64,000 nucleotides of DNA from DATIKM01 sp035477595 (GCA_035477595.1 DATIKM010000028.1:1-64000), one strand, 5' to 3'. Numbered from the stretch's first letter, positions 52,784 through 62,316 are shown. Numbers and translations: made by a program. Notes: generated from the letters alone by a model not told the origin.

Positions 52784-53485
52784 GTGATCGCGCCTCTGGT
52801 AGCCGCTCTGGACGAGTGGGATCGGGCCACCTTCCTCGCCATCAACGCGCATGGGCACCATCCGGTCCTGGACGTCGTCATGCCGGTCGTCACCCTCTTC
52901 GGGCTCGGTCACGTGCAGGTGTTCGTCCTGTTGGCTGCGGCGGTTCTGGCGGCATGGCGAGCCGGCGAGCTTGGTGGCCCTGACGGAGGCATCCGCGCCC
53001 TGGGGCGCTCGCTGCGATCGCGCCGCTTCTGGTTGGCGCCCGTCCTCGTGGCCATGCTCATCAGCGGCCTCGCCAGCAACCTAATCAAGGAAGACGAGCG
53101 GCTCCGTCCGTGGTGGTTCTACAGCATGGAGCAGCTAAGGGGCAGGTTCCTCGATGTGGAGGTGCGGCTCGTTCCCGGCGAGCTTCCGCAGCGGATGCGC
53201 GGCTTCCCCTCAGGGCATACGACCACGAGCGTGGCCATAGCCTGCACTCTGTTCCTGCTGCGCCGACGGCTGAGTCTGCGCCGGCGCGTGGTAGCTGGTC
53301 TGTGGCTTGGCGCCGGCGCCGTTGCGTTCTCGCGCATCTACCTGGCCACCCACTGGCCGCTGGACATCGTCGGGGGGATTGGCTTCGGTGTCTTAGGAGC
53401 CCTTGCCTCGGTGTTGCTGCTCCGCAGGATGATCGCAGCGCCTGCGGCCGCGGGCGCCGTAGCGGAGGCACCTGGCCGTGCGTGA
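52784..53485 (+). CDS. PAP2-family phosphatase
   Basis: The 233-residue integral membrane protein carries the three PAP2 motifs: KEDERLRPW, PSGHTT and SRIYLATHWPLDIVGG with catalytic His. About five to six transmembrane helices are present. PAP2 enzymes remove phosphate from lipids such as undecaprenyl diphosphate. It lies inside the menaquinone operon and overlaps mqnM by eight bases. It may supply or recycle polyprenyl phosphates. The start is GTG. Confidence 0.85.
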   Translation: MIAPLVAALDEWDRATFLAINAHGHHPVLDVVMPVVTLFGLGHVQVFVLLAAAVLAAWRAGELGGPDGGIRALGRSLRSRRFWLAPVLVAMLISGLASNLIKEDERLRPWWFYSMEQLRGRFLDVEVRLVPGELPQRMRGFPSGHTTTSVAIACTLFLLRRRLSLRRRVVAGLWLGAGAVAFSRIYLATHWPLDIVGGIGFGVLGALASVLLLRRMIAAPAAAGAVAEAPGRA

Positions 53486-54086
53486 TGGTACGGGCCGCCT
53501 CGTAGTGGCTATCACAGGCGCAAGCGGCGCGATCTACGGCGTGCGCCTTCTCCAGCGTGCTGCGGAGGCTTACGACCTTGTGCACGTCGTCCTCACGGAG
53601 CACGCCTGCCAGGTGCTGGCCACGGAATTGGGGATCGTGGTCGACCCGGCGGCTCCCACGTCCGAGGCGCTCCTGGGCCAGCCCTGCGCCCACATCAAGT
53701 TCCTTAGCAGGCACGACTTCTTCACACCGCCTGCCAGCGGATCCTACCGCCATGACGGCATGGTGATCGTCCCGTGCTCGATGGGCGTCGCCGGGCGCAT
53801 CGCGCACGGCATCTCCGACGACCTTGTCACGCGCGGGGCGGATGTGTGCCTCAAGGAGCGGAGGCGACTCGTGCTTGTTGTACGGGAGACCCCGTGGAGC
53901 CTGGTGCACCTGCGCAATCTGACCGCGCTGGCGGAGGCCGGCGCCACCATCCTTCCCGCCTCCCCGTCGTTCTACAACCAACCGGCAAGCATCGAGGACG
54001 TCGTGGACACCGTCGTGGCTCGCGTGCTCCAACATCTGGGCGTCGACCAGCGGGTGGTGCCGCAGTGGGCGTACACGGAGGAGTAA
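53478..54086 (+). CDS. mqnM: UbiX-family flavin prenyltransferase, probable MqnM
   Basis: The 202-residue product makes the prenylated FMN that UbiD-type decarboxylases need. It has AITGASGAIYGVRLL, IVPCSMGVAGRIAHGISDDL and LVVRETPWSLVHLRN. Its position after mqnL and before mqnP fits the menaquinone role. It overlaps both neighbours, by eight bases upstream and one base downstream (TAATG). The start is GTG. Confidence 0.9.
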   Translation: MRDGTGRLVVAITGASGAIYGVRLLQRAAEAYDLVHVVLTEHACQVLATELGIVVDPAAPTSEALLGQPCAHIKFLSRHDFFTPPASGSYRHDGMVIVPCSMGVAGRIAHGISDDLVTRGADVCLKERRRLVLVVRETPWSLVHLRNLTALAEAGATILPASPSFYNQPASIEDVVDTVVARVLQHLGVDQRVVPQWAYTEE

Positions 54087-54979
54087 TGGGCGCACCGCGG
54101 GCCGCGCTGCGCGCAGCCCGGGTGTTGCTCGAGATGATCAAGTTTGAGCACACCGTGTTCGCGCTCCCCTTCGCTGTCGCAGGCGCCATCCTCGCTGCCG
54201 ACCACGCGGGTCTGCCGGGGAGCCTGCCGGCTGCGCGGACAGCCGGCTGGGTGCTGGCGGCCATGGTGGGCGCGAGAAGCGCTGCCATGGCGTTCAACCG
54301 CCTCGTGGACGAAGCCTATGACAGGCTGAACCCGCGGACGGCCTGTCGGGCGTTGCCAATGGGGGTCGTCTCGCGCCGTGCCGTCTGGTTCTTCACGGCG
54401 GCATCCGCCGCGCTGCTGCTGGTCTCGTCATGGCAGCTCAATCCGCTCTGCCTCGCCCTCGCGCCCGTTGCGCTTGCCGCCGTGTTCGGGTACTCGTACA
54501 CGAAGCGCTTCACGTCTCTGTCGCATCTCGTACTGGGCGCGGCGATCGGGGTGGCGCCATCGGCAGCCTGGATAGCGGTAACCGGCGGCATCGCCCCTAC
54601 GCCCGTGCTGCTCTCACTCGCCGTCACCTTCTGGATAGGCGGCTTCGACATCATCTACGCACTCCAGGATGAGGCCTTCGACCGGCGGACTGGTCTGCAC
54701 TCAATCCCCGCGCGCTTCGGCGCGGCGCGCGCCCTTCTGCTCTCTCGCATGTCTCACGTGGCATGTATTGCGGGACTGGTCGCCGTGGGCATCTCCGCGG
54801 GTCTGGGCGCGGCCTACTACGCAGGGGTCGTGGTGGTGGCGGTCCTCATCGCCTACGAGCAGTCCATAGTGTCGCCCGGCGACTTGAGGCGCGTGAACAC
54901 GGCCTTCTTCGCGATGAACGGGTGGGTGAGTGTGCTGCTTCTCGCGGCCATCGTAGCCGACAGGGTGGTGTTGCGGTGA
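54086..54979 (+). CDS. mqnP: UbiA-family prenyltransferase, probable MqnP
   Basis: The 297-residue polytopic protein attaches the polyprenyl chain. It has FNRLVDEAYDRLNPRT with the Asp-rich Mg site and DIIYALQDEAFDR, the second site. About eight helices are visible. In the futalosine pathway MqnP prenylates 1,4-dihydroxy-6-naphthoate. Its stop overlaps the mqnA GTG (GTGA). Confidence 0.9.
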   Translation: MGAPRAALRAARVLLEMIKFEHTVFALPFAVAGAILAADHAGLPGSLPAARTAGWVLAAMVGARSAAMAFNRLVDEAYDRLNPRTACRALPMGVVSRRAVWFFTAASAALLLVSSWQLNPLCLALAPVALAAVFGYSYTKRFTSLSHLVLGAAIGVAPSAAWIAVTGGIAPTPVLLSLAVTFWIGGFDIIYALQDEAFDRRTGLHSIPARFGAARALLLSRMSHVACIAGLVAVGISAGLGAAYYAGVVVVAVLIAYEQSIVSPGDLRRVNTAFFAMNGWVSVLLLAAIVADRVVLR

Positions 54980-55785
54980 CCGCGCTGCGGCTCGGGTCGG
55001 TCCACTACCTCAACGCCAGGCCCCTTGTGGCGTGGTTCGAGTCGCCGGACTGCCCGCATGCGCCTGCCATCACCCTCGCGCCGCCGGCGGAGCTCGCTGC
55101 CATGCTTCGCGCCGGGCTCGTCGACGCCGCACTGGCCTCAACCTTCGAGCTGATCCGCGCGCCCGGGCTAGTGGCGCTGCCGGGGGTGTCCATCTCGGCT
55201 CGCGCGGAAGTGCAGTCCGTCAGGCTCTTCTCGAAGCTCCCTGTGCCTCGCGTGCGCACTGTCGCACTAGACTCCAGCTCTCTCAGTTCGGCAGCCCTAA
55301 CCCGCATCGTACTGGCTGACGCCTACGGGCTCAATCCGACGTACGTGTCGATGGGCCCCGACCTTGCGGCGATGCTCGAGGTGTGCGATGCCGCGCTACT
55401 CATTGGCGACCTGAGCCTGTTCGAGGACGTAACGCCCCACGTGCTCGACCTCGGCCGCGCCTGGTACGAGCTGACGGGTTTGCCATTCGTCTATGGGGCG
55501 TGGCTTGCCCGCGATGACCGTGACTTCTCGCGCATCAGCCAAGTGGTTCTGTTGGCCAAGGAGTGGGGGATGCGTCACCTGGAGCCCATCGCATCCGAGT
55601 GGTCGCTGCGCACCGGCATGGCCATCGGCCGCGTGCGGCGCTACCTTGCCGATGTGATGTGGTACGACCTGGGGCCAGCACACTGGTTGGCGATCACGGA
55701 GTTCCAGAGGCGGTGCGCGGCACACGGCCTGGCGCCCGCCGGCGTTCCACTGAGGGGTGCAGAGGAGAGGCAGGTGGGCGCGTGA
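54976..55785 (+). CDS. mqnA: Chorismate dehydratase MqnA
   Basis: The 269-residue product starts LRLGSVHYLNARPLVAWF, typical of MqnA, a periplasmic-binding-protein-like enzyme that turns chorismate into 3-enolpyruvylbenzoate, the first step of the futalosine route. The futalosine genes mqnB, mqnC, mqnD and mqnE are not in the window. The start GTG overlaps the mqnP stop, and its stop overlaps the next GTG. The operon makes the pathway call firm. Confidence 0.92.
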   Translation: MTALRLGSVHYLNARPLVAWFESPDCPHAPAITLAPPAELAAMLRAGLVDAALASTFELIRAPGLVALPGVSISARAEVQSVRLFSKLPVPRVRTVALDSSSLSSAALTRIVLADAYGLNPTYVSMGPDLAAMLEVCDAALLIGDLSLFEDVTPHVLDLGRAWYELTGLPFVYGAWLARDDRDFSRISQVVLLAKEWGMRHLEPIASEWSLRTGMAIGRVRRYLADVMWYDLGPAHWLAITEFQRRCAAHGLAPAGVPLRGAEERQVGA

Positions 55786-56354
55786 ACCATGAGGTCCTGC
55801 GCTGGCGTGCGCCATCCGCTGCCTCCGTGTGCCTCGTTCACGGCGACATCACGGAGGAGCGCGTGGACGCGATCGTCAACGCGGCTAACTCGCAGCTTCA
55901 GCATGGAGGAGGAGTGGCGGCGGCTATCGTACGGCGCGGTGGCGAGAGCATTCAGCGCGAGAGCGACGCCATAGGAGCCGTGCCGGTTGGAGCCGCTGTA
56001 GTGACCGGCGCGGGCTCGCTGCCTTGCCGGTTCGTCGTCCATGCGGTTGGACCGCGTTGGGGCGAAGGCGACGAGGACGCCAAGCTCGAACGCGCGGCAT
56101 CGAGCGCACTGCGTCTCGCGGCGTCCATGGGCCTGCGCACCGTGTCCATGCCGGCGATCAGCAGCGGCATCTTCGGCTTTCCGCGTGATCGGTGCGCGCG
56201 CATCCTGCTCAACTGCGCACGGGAGTGGCTCTGCGGTGCGGACCGCGGTACGCTTGAGGAGATACGGCTCTGCGTGTTCGACGCTGGTACGGTTCAGGCG
56301 TTCGAGCTGGTGTGGGGTGAGGTGTTTGGGCCGGCGTCGCCCGGCGCTCGCTGA
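55782..56354 (+). CDS. Macro-domain protein (ADP-ribose binding)
   Basis: The 190-residue protein is a MacroD-like domain: GDITEERVDAIVNAANSQL, HGGGVAAAI and SMPAISSGIFGFP bind ADP-ribose. Some such proteins remove ADP-ribose from proteins or O-acetyl-ADP-ribose. The GTG overlaps the mqnA stop. Its place in a menaquinone operon has no obvious functional logic, which may be only co-transcription. Confidence 0.88.
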   Translation: MNHEVLRWRAPSAASVCLVHGDITEERVDAIVNAANSQLQHGGGVAAAIVRRGGESIQRESDAIGAVPVGAAVVTGAGSLPCRFVVHAVGPRWGEGDEDAKLERAASSALRLAASMGLRTVSMPAISSGIFGFPRDRCARILLNCAREWLCGADRGTLEEIRLCVFDAGTVQAFELVWGEVFGPASPGAR

Positions 56355-56477
56355 AGCGGCGCCTGTGAGGTGCGAGATCGCGACAGACACTTCGCTGGTC
56401 GTTGATTTCAGCCACGCCCTGGTTGATACCACGCGCGTGTGGCCTGACCTCTCGGGCCGCCGCGTGGGTTCGATGCC

Positions 56478-57659
56478 GTGAGCTCCGTCGTGCGCGATAT
56501 CTGGCGTCGCACGCGCCGGGTGGAAGCGTCCGCCGCCCGCTTGCGGCGGCGCCTCCATGCCCGCCCCGAGCTCAGCGGCTCGGAGCGCGCGACGGCAGCG
56601 GCGGTAGCGCGCCGGCTACGGGCGCTCGGACTGGAGCCGCGCACGGGTGTGGGCGGACACGGCGTCGTCGCGGAGATCGCCGGCGGGCAGGCAGGCCGCA
56701 CGCTGCTCCTGCGCGCCGACATGGACGCCCTGCCCATACAGGAGGCAGGCGATGCACCGCATCGCTCATGCCGCCAGGGGGTCATGCACGCGTGTGGCCA
56801 CGACGGCCACACGGCCATCCTGCTCGGGGTTGCGGCGGTTCTGGCGAGGATGCGAGCCCAGCTCACCGGTCGTGTGCGGCTGGTGTTCCAGCCATCCGAG
56901 GAGACCGTCAACGGAGCGCGCGGCATGTGCGCGGAGGGCGCTGCGGACGGTGTGGACGGTGCGCTGGCGCTTCACGGATGGCCCGGCGTGCCGCTCGGGT
57001 CGGTGGCGGTCAGTGCGGGACCGAACATGGCGGCCGCCGACATGTTTGGGTGTGAGGTCCGGGGCAGGGGAGGGCACGCTGCCTATCCGCATCAGGCTGC
57101 CGACCCCATCACCGCGGCCGCCCACGTCGTCTTGGCGTGGCAGACGATCGTGAGCCGTTCGGCTCCGCCGCAGGAGCCTGTTGTGGTTACGGTGGGGCGC
57201 ATCACAGCGGGCACCGCTCACAACGTTATCCCGGAGACGGCCTGGATGCACGGCACGGTGCGCACCGTGTCGGGCGCACTGCGCGCACGGATGCCTGCGC
57301 TGCTTCAGCGCATCGCCGAGGGCGTATGCGCCGCGCACGGGTCCACCTGCGAGGTAACCTACTCCCACGGGTCGCCAGCGTTGGTCAACGACGCGAGCAT
57401 GGTAGCGCTCGTGGAGCGTTCGGCAGCCGACATGCTGGGCGCCGAGCGGGTTCTGCCGATCGAGGCGCCCTCCATGGGAGGCGAGGACTTCGCCGAGTTC
57501 GCGCAGCGAGTGCCGGGCGCCCTCTTCCGTCTCGGGCTGGGCGGCGTGCCCCCCATCCACACACCTTCGTTCGACTTCGATGACGGCGCGCTGGCGGTCG
57601 GCATCGCGGTTCTGTGCAGAGCGGCGACGCGGTTCCTGTCTGACGCATCCGGCGCCTGA
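56478..57659 (+). CDS. M20-family amidohydrolase
   Basis: The 393-residue metal enzyme belongs to the M20D group of hippurate hydrolase and N-acyl-amino-acid deacylases. Metal ligands are in MHACGHDGHTAILLG and QPSEETVNGARGM, and MGGEDFAEF lies near the end. A dimerisation domain is inserted in the middle. The natural substrate is unknown. GTG start at 56478. It is the next gene after the macro domain, with a 123-base gap. Confidence 0.88.
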   Translation: MSSVVRDIWRRTRRVEASAARLRRRLHARPELSGSERATAAAVARRLRALGLEPRTGVGGHGVVAEIAGGQAGRTLLLRADMDALPIQEAGDAPHRSCRQGVMHACGHDGHTAILLGVAAVLARMRAQLTGRVRLVFQPSEETVNGARGMCAEGAADGVDGALALHGWPGVPLGSVAVSAGPNMAAADMFGCEVRGRGGHAAYPHQAADPITAAAHVVLAWQTIVSRSAPPQEPVVVTVGRITAGTAHNVIPETAWMHGTVRTVSGALRARMPALLQRIAEGVCAAHGSTCEVTYSHGSPALVNDASMVALVERSAADMLGAERVLPIEAPSMGGEDFAEFAQRVPGALFRLGLGGVPPIHTPSFDFDDGALAVGIAVLCRAATRFLSDASGA

Positions 57660-57699
57660 CAACGGCGCCGCACCTGTGCCTGATAGGGGAGGATGACCC

Positions 57700-58641
57700 A
57701 TGCCGCGAGCGGTGGTGACGGGAGGCGCAGGGTTCCTCGGCTCGCATCTCTGCGACAGGCTTCTGTCCGAGGGTTTCGAGGTGGTCGTGCTCGACAACCT
57801 GATCACCGGAAGCACGGACAACATCAGCCACCATCTCGGCAACCCCAGGTTCCGGTTCCTCAAGTACGACGTGACGGAGTACCTGTTCCTGGACGGCCCG
57901 GTCGACCAGATCTACCACCTGGCCTCCCCCGCCAGCCCGGTCGACTTTCCGACGAAGCCCATCCAGATCCTGAAGGTGAACGCGCTCGGTACGCACAAGG
58001 CGCTTGGGCTGGCGCGCGCAAAGGGCGCCCGCTTCCTCCTCGCCTCTACGTCGGAGGTGTACGGCGATCCGCTGGTCCATCCGCAGACCGAGGACTACCT
58101 CGGTAACGTGAACCCCGTCGGGATCCGCGGCGTCTACGACGAGGCGAAGCGGTTCGCCGAGTCGATGACGATGGCGTACCATCGGTTCCACGGCGTGCCC
58201 GTTCGGATCGTGCGCATCTTCAACACGTACGGGGAGCGCATGCGGCTCGATGACGGCCGCGTGGTGCCCAACTTCATCGGTCAGGCGCTGCGGGGCGAGC
58301 CGATCACGGTGTACGGCACAGGACGTCAGACCCGCTCGTTTTGCTACGTCAGCGACCTGATCGAGGGGTTCCGCCGGCTCATGGAGTCGGAGCAGACCGG
58401 TCCGATCAACATCGGCAACCCTACGGAGCGCACCATGCTGGAGTTCGCGGAGGAGATACGGCGCCTCAGCGGCAGCGCGAGCGACATCGTGCTCCGGCCG
58501 CTCCCGACGTCCGACGACCCGAGGCAGCGGAAGCCGAGCATCGACCTGGCGCGCCGGACGTTGGGCTGGGAGCCGCACGTTTCTCTTGATGAGGGCCTCA
58601 CCCGAACCATCGCGCACTTCCGCGAGCGGCTCGGTCTCTAG
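57700..58641 (+). CDS. UDP-glucuronate decarboxylase-like NAD-dependent epimerase
   Basis: The 313-residue SDR enzyme has the N-terminal GGAGFLGSH for NAD, and the Ser-Tyr-Lys catalytic set in ASTSEVYGDPLVHPQ and YDEAKRF. These and HLASPASPVDF match UDP-glucuronate decarboxylase (UDP-xylose synthase). It would make UDP-xylose for polysaccharide. AGGGGAGG lies six bases before the ATG. It closes the run with the M20 gene 40 bases upstream. Confidence 0.85.
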   Translation: MPRAVVTGGAGFLGSHLCDRLLSEGFEVVVLDNLITGSTDNISHHLGNPRFRFLKYDVTEYLFLDGPVDQIYHLASPASPVDFPTKPIQILKVNALGTHKALGLARAKGARFLLASTSEVYGDPLVHPQTEDYLGNVNPVGIRGVYDEAKRFAESMTMAYHRFHGVPVRIVRIFNTYGERMRLDDGRVVPNFIGQALRGEPITVYGTGRQTRSFCYVSDLIEGFRRLMESEQTGPINIGNPTERTMLEFAEEIRRLSGSASDIVLRPLPTSDDPRQRKPSIDLARRTLGWEPHVSLDEGLTRTIAHFRERLGL

Positions 58642-58667
58642 CGCTGCTGCCCTCCGCGGCGGCGCCC

Positions 58668-58868
58668 ATGCGGGCGGTCCCTATGTTGGCAACGCTGATG
58701 TGCCGCGTGGTGGTGGTTCTGGTGATTGCAGCGCTGGTGGCGTTCGCGCCGCTCAGCCCCGGCGATCCTTCCACGCCGTGGCGCCTCGTGATCGCCGTGC
58801 TGGTGGTCGTGTTCGGCATCGGCAAGGCGCTCTACGACACGCTTTTCTACGACCGGCACCGCTCGTGA
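58668..58868 (+). CDS. Small membrane protein (66 residues)
   Basis: The product has two hydrophobic helices (MCRVVVVLVIAALVAFAP and RLVIAVLVVVFGIGKALY) and ends in a short charged tail with DTLFYDRH. No family is known. The ATG has no strong ribosome site but the frame is GC3-rich and hydrophobic in the right way. It starts 26 bases after the decarboxylase stop on the same strand. Confidence 0.6.
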   Translation: MRAVPMLATLMCRVVVVLVIAALVAFAPLSPGDPSTPWRLVIAVLVVVFGIGKALYDTLFYDRHRS

Positions 58869-59056
58869 GCGCTCGGCCGGACGGCGTGGGTCGGGGAGCC
58901 GGCGACTCTGCGGTCCCGGGCCCGGTGCGCTGGCGAGCCTACACGTTCACCGCCGCCGCGATCGGGTGACGCCGGCTAGTGCGCCCGTTCTATCGGGCTC
59001 CGGTGCACGGGCCGGCAGCCATCTGCCCGAGCCGAACCCGGTCGACCGCGAGCCAG

Positions 59057-59542
59057 TCAGCTCTCCTCGCGGTCTGAGGCGACAGGCCGGAGGCAGAAGT
59101 ACAACAGCGGGGCAAGGGCGCCGTTCGCGAGGACTGTGCCTCCGGTCCGCAACACCCAGGACAGGGCGCTCGGCGGCGGCGCGAAGATCGCGAACACGCA
59201 CTCAAGGGCCAGTGTTCCGAGCAGTACGATGGCGGCTGCCACCGCGGCGCTGTCGCGAAAGACCCGGGCTTCGAGGGAGCCTACGACATACGCCACCAGC
59301 GTTCTGCTCACGATGTAGCTGCCGACCAGGCCGGCCGCGTAGCCCGCTTCGAGCACCCCGACCAGCAGGCCGAAGCCTGCCGCCCGAGCTGGCCCCGAGA
59401 ACATGCACACGACCAGGAGCGCCGCCGCCGCGAGATTGGGACGGCATCCAGCGATCTCGAGCGAGGCGCCCAAGGCAGCATGCACCGCGAAGGCCACCGT
59501 GAGCGCGAGCGCGGCAGCGGCGCCAGGGCGCGACCCCCTCAC
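59057..59542 (-). CDS. mreD: Rod-shape-determining protein MreD
   Basis: The 161-residue product has five hydrophobic helices and the MreD layout (RPNLAAAALLVVCMFSG, GFGLLVGVLEAGYAAGLVG). It acts with MreB and MreC in cell-wall elongation. The GTG at 59542 overlaps the mreC stop (GTGA). It is the last gene of mreBCD. Confidence 0.85.
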   Translation of the reverse strand: MRGSRPGAAAALALTVAFAVHAALGASLEIAGCRPNLAAAALLVVCMFSGPARAAGFGLLVGVLEAGYAAGLVGSYIVSRTLVAYVVGSLEARVFRDSAAVAAAIVLLGTLALECVFAIFAPPPSALSWVLRTGGTVLANGALAPLLYFCLRPVASDREES

Positions 59543-60387
59543 CGCAGGACCGTCACTTCCTCGAGGCGATCGAACCGCACCGCAGGCCGGACCGTCACGT
59601 GCTTCAGGGCGCCCGAGACGTCCAGTCGTGCGTCCTCCACGATGCCGATCGGTAGGCCCTTCGGGAACACCCCTCCCTCGCCGCCGAGGCCTGACGACAG
59701 AATGATGTCGCCGCGCCGGACATCGGCGTCGCGCGCCACGTAGTCCATCCGCAGGAGGTCCGTGCCGTTCCCCCGGCATATCCCGGTCGCTCGGGACTCG
59801 GGTCGCTGCACGCGCGCGCCGATTGCGGAGCTCGAGTCGGTGAGCAGAAGCACCACGGCGCTGGCGGGAGCGACGTCGAATACGTGTCCCACCACGCCGC
59901 CAGGCGCCACCACCACGCTCTTGGCGCGCACACCGTCGCGCGAGCCACGTGAGATGACGAGGGTGTGGAAGCCGATGGTGGGCATGAGCGCAACGACGCG
60001 CGCGACGATCCTGCCGCGCGGGGCGGGCGCCTCGAACCCGAGGGTGCGCTGGAGCCTCTGCGCCAGAATGCCCATCTCATGGAGGCGAGTGACTTCGGCG
60101 CGGAGCCGTGCGTTCTCGTCGCGGAGCTCGCGGTTCTCGCGCACTGCCTGTTCGGCACCGACGAGCACGGACCAGCGGCCACTGATCCAGCAACTGACCC
60201 CCGTGACGGCGGCCACCAGGGGCATAGTGACGGTGCGCACGACTGTGGTGACGGGGCTCGGGTCGCCCCGGGCGATGGCGCGGTTGTGGAGGACACCGAG
60301 GGACACCCCGAGCAAGACCAGGCCGGCCAGCACAAGCCGGTTGCCGATCGGACGCGTCGGGGTGGAGCGCAGCAACGCGACCTCCAA
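59539..60387 (-). CDS. mreC: Rod-shape-determining protein MreC
   Basis: The 282-residue protein has one N-terminal membrane helix (LVLAGLVLLGVSLGVL), a coiled coil (about 75-110: ENRELRDENARLRAEV) and a beta-rich periplasmic domain (GGVVGHVFDVAPASAVVLLL). The TTG start at 60387 lacks a clear ribosome site. It lies 34 bases after mreB and overlaps mreD. Confidence 0.9.
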   Translation of the reverse strand: MEVALLRSTPTRPIGNRLVLAGLVLLGVSLGVLHNRAIARGDPSPVTTVVRTVTMPLVAAVTGVSCWISGRWSVLVGAEQAVRENRELRDENARLRAEVTRLHEMGILAQRLQRTLGFEAPAPRGRIVARVVALMPTIGFHTLVISRGSRDGVRAKSVVVAPGGVVGHVFDVAPASAVVLLLTDSSSAIGARVQRPESRATGICRGNGTDLLRMDYVARDADVRRGDIILSSGLGGEGGVFPKGLPIGIVEDARLDVSGALKHVTVRPAVRFDRLEEVTVLR

Positions 60388-60421
60388 GGGCGGCGGGCGC
60401 AGACGCCTGCCGGAAGCACTG

Positions 60422-61462
60422 TCAGCCGGTCTTCAACACCTTGCGGAGCGCAGGGCTGGTGTCGATCTCCTCGAGCACACACCCGGTGCCGATGGCGACA
60501 CAGCAGAGCGGGTCTTTGCCTATATGGACCGGCATCGAGGTCTCCTGCGAGATGAGCCGGTCCAAACCGCGAAGGAGAGCGCCGCCACCAGCCAGCACGA
60601 TGCCACGCTCCATGATGTCGGCCGCGAGTTCCGGGGGGCAAGCCTCCAGAGTGACCTTGACGGCGTCCACGATGGCGCCCAAAGGCTCCTGAATCGCTTC
60701 GCGTACTTCGGTCGAGGTAATGTCCACGCCACGCGGCAGGCCCGAGATAAGGTCCCGGCCGCGCACCTGAATGCGACGCTCAGCCTCACCGGGGAACGCC
60801 GTACCGACCTCTACCTTGGCTTCCTCCGCGGTGCGGTCGCCGATGCTGAGGTTGTAGGTGCGGCGCACATACGCGATGATCGCTTCGTCTATCTCGTCGC
60901 CCGCGACGCGGCTGGACCGGCTGGTGACGATGCCCGAAAGCGAGATGACCGCCACTTCGGTCGTGCCGCCTCCGATGTCGACGATCATCGATCCGGTTGG
61001 CTCGGCTATGGGCAGCCCCGCCCCGATGGCAGCCGCCATCGGCTCCTCGATGAGGTAGGCTTCCCGGGCGCCCGCCTTCTTAGTTGCGTCAACGACGGCG
61101 CGGCGCTCGACCTCTGTGACGCCGGACGGGATGCCCACAACAACCGTGGGAGCGACCCACATGCTGCGCCGATGCACCTTCTCGATGAAATAGCGGAGCA
61201 TCTTCTCGGTCTGGTCAAAGTCGGCGATCACGCCATCCTTGAGCGGCCGGATGGCCACGATGCTGCCCGGCGTGCGCCCGAGCATGCGCTTGGCTTCCTC
61301 GCCGACGGCCAGAACGCGGCCGGAGTCACGCTCGATTGCGACTACCGACGGCTCGCGCAGCAGGATGCCTTTGCCCTGCACGTGGACGAGCGTGTTGGCC
61401 GTGCCGAGGTCGATGCCCATGTCACGCGAGAAACGGGCGAGGAAGCCGCGCAGTATGCTCAT
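60422..61462 (-). CDS. mreB: Rod-shape-determining protein MreB (actin-like)
   Basis: The 346-residue actin homologue has MGIDLGTANTLVHV (phosphate 1), DIGGGTTEVAVIS (phosphate 2) and GIVLAGGGALLRGL. It forms filaments that guide cell-wall synthesis. The ATG at 61462 follows AGGAG at 13 bases. Upstream on this strand a TATGAT (61568-61573) is the best -10 candidate. The genes mreC and mreD follow. Confidence 0.96.
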   Translation of the reverse strand: MSILRGFLARFSRDMGIDLGTANTLVHVQGKGILLREPSVVAIERDSGRVLAVGEEAKRMLGRTPGSIVAIRPLKDGVIADFDQTEKMLRYFIEKVHRRSMWVAPTVVVGIPSGVTEVERRAVVDATKKAGAREAYLIEEPMAAAIGAGLPIAEPTGSMIVDIGGGTTEVAVISLSGIVTSRSSRVAGDEIDEAIIAYVRRTYNLSIGDRTAEEAKVEVGTAFPGEAERRIQVRGRDLISGLPRGVDITSTEVREAIQEPLGAIVDAVKVTLEACPPELAADIMERGIVLAGGGALLRGLDRLISQETSMPVHIGKDPLCCVAIGTGCVLEEIDTSPALRKVLKTG

Positions 61463-61692
61463 GGACTGGCCAAAGCTCCTGTTCAGCGTGGAGTCAGGGG
61501 AGGGCGGGCGGGTCAGGCTTGCGCAACCGCACGGTCGCCACGCGCGCAGACGGGCGGCCGCACCGGTATCATAGTAGCACGAAAGCGGCCGGGCCTTTGC
61601 AGGGAGCGGGGTGCGCCAGGTGCATGCCCAGCTTGGGGCCCGCGCGCAGGGCCTGGCGCGTGGGAGGACGGTCTCCGCCCGTGAGGGAATCC

Positions 61693-62292
61693 ATGACAAT
61701 ACGCGTCGATTTGGCCGACATTCGGCTCCGCGGCCTCCGGCCAGGTGCGATGCTTCGCATCGAGGAAGCGCGCCTGACGGGCGCTGACCTTCAGGTTGGC
61801 GCAGATGGCAGGTTATCCGCACCGGCCGTGCATGTCTCGGTGGTGGTGACGGAGTCGGCGGCCAACGATGCGCTCCGCAGCATTGCCCTCGACGGCCTCC
61901 GAGGCCTCGAGGTGACGATAGGCCCGGCGGGCCTGTGCATCTCGGGCAGATACGCTATTGCAGGTCCCATCACCGTGCCATTCCGGTTACAGGGGCGGCT
62001 GCGGGTCCGCGATGGAGCGCGTCTCGAGCTGGAGGCAACGCGGCTGGAGGTGGTGGGGGCCGCTTGGCCTGGCTTCACCACGGGCTTCGTGCAGGACCGC
62101 ATCAACGGCCGGATCAACAGCTTGATGGCAACGGGAGCGCTGCCATTCGCCGCGCGCCTGCTCGACGTGGCGCACGAGACCGGGCGCCTGACGCTGCGCG
62201 CGGAGTGCGACATCGACCTGCGCACCCGGCCATTGCCTCCGCCGACGGAGCCGGCTCCCGGGCCGGGGAGGGTGGAGGGGCGGGTGCTATAA
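61693..62292 (+). CDS. DUF2993/LmeA-like lipid-binding domain protein
   Basis: The 199-residue product has alternating beta strands and a repeat of V-V-V-T-E-S-A-A-N-D-A-L-type helix, then RLEVVGAAWPGF and LMATGALPFAARLLD. The pattern resembles DUF2993 (LmeA-like) proteins thought to bind lipids in the envelope. It has no clear signal peptide. The ATG at 61693 follows GAGGGA. It is divergent from mreB and precedes gatC. Confidence 0.55.
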   Translation: MTIRVDLADIRLRGLRPGAMLRIEEARLTGADLQVGADGRLSAPAVHVSVVVTESAANDALRSIALDGLRGLEVTIGPAGLCISGRYAIAGPITVPFRLQGRLRVRDGARLELEATRLEVVGAAWPGFTTGFVQDRINGRINSLMATGALPFAARLLDVAHETGRLTLRAECDIDLRTRPLPPPTEPAPGPGRVEGRVL

Positions 62293-62293
62293 T
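62288..62293 (+). promoter_or_regulatory. Consensus -10 element upstream of gatC
   Basis: TATAAT lies 24 bases before the gatC ATG and overlaps the end of the preceding gene. No matching -35 is seen, so gatC may also be read through from upstream. Confidence 0.45.
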
Positions 62294-62316
62294 GGCGCAA
62301 GCACGCGGAGGCGACG

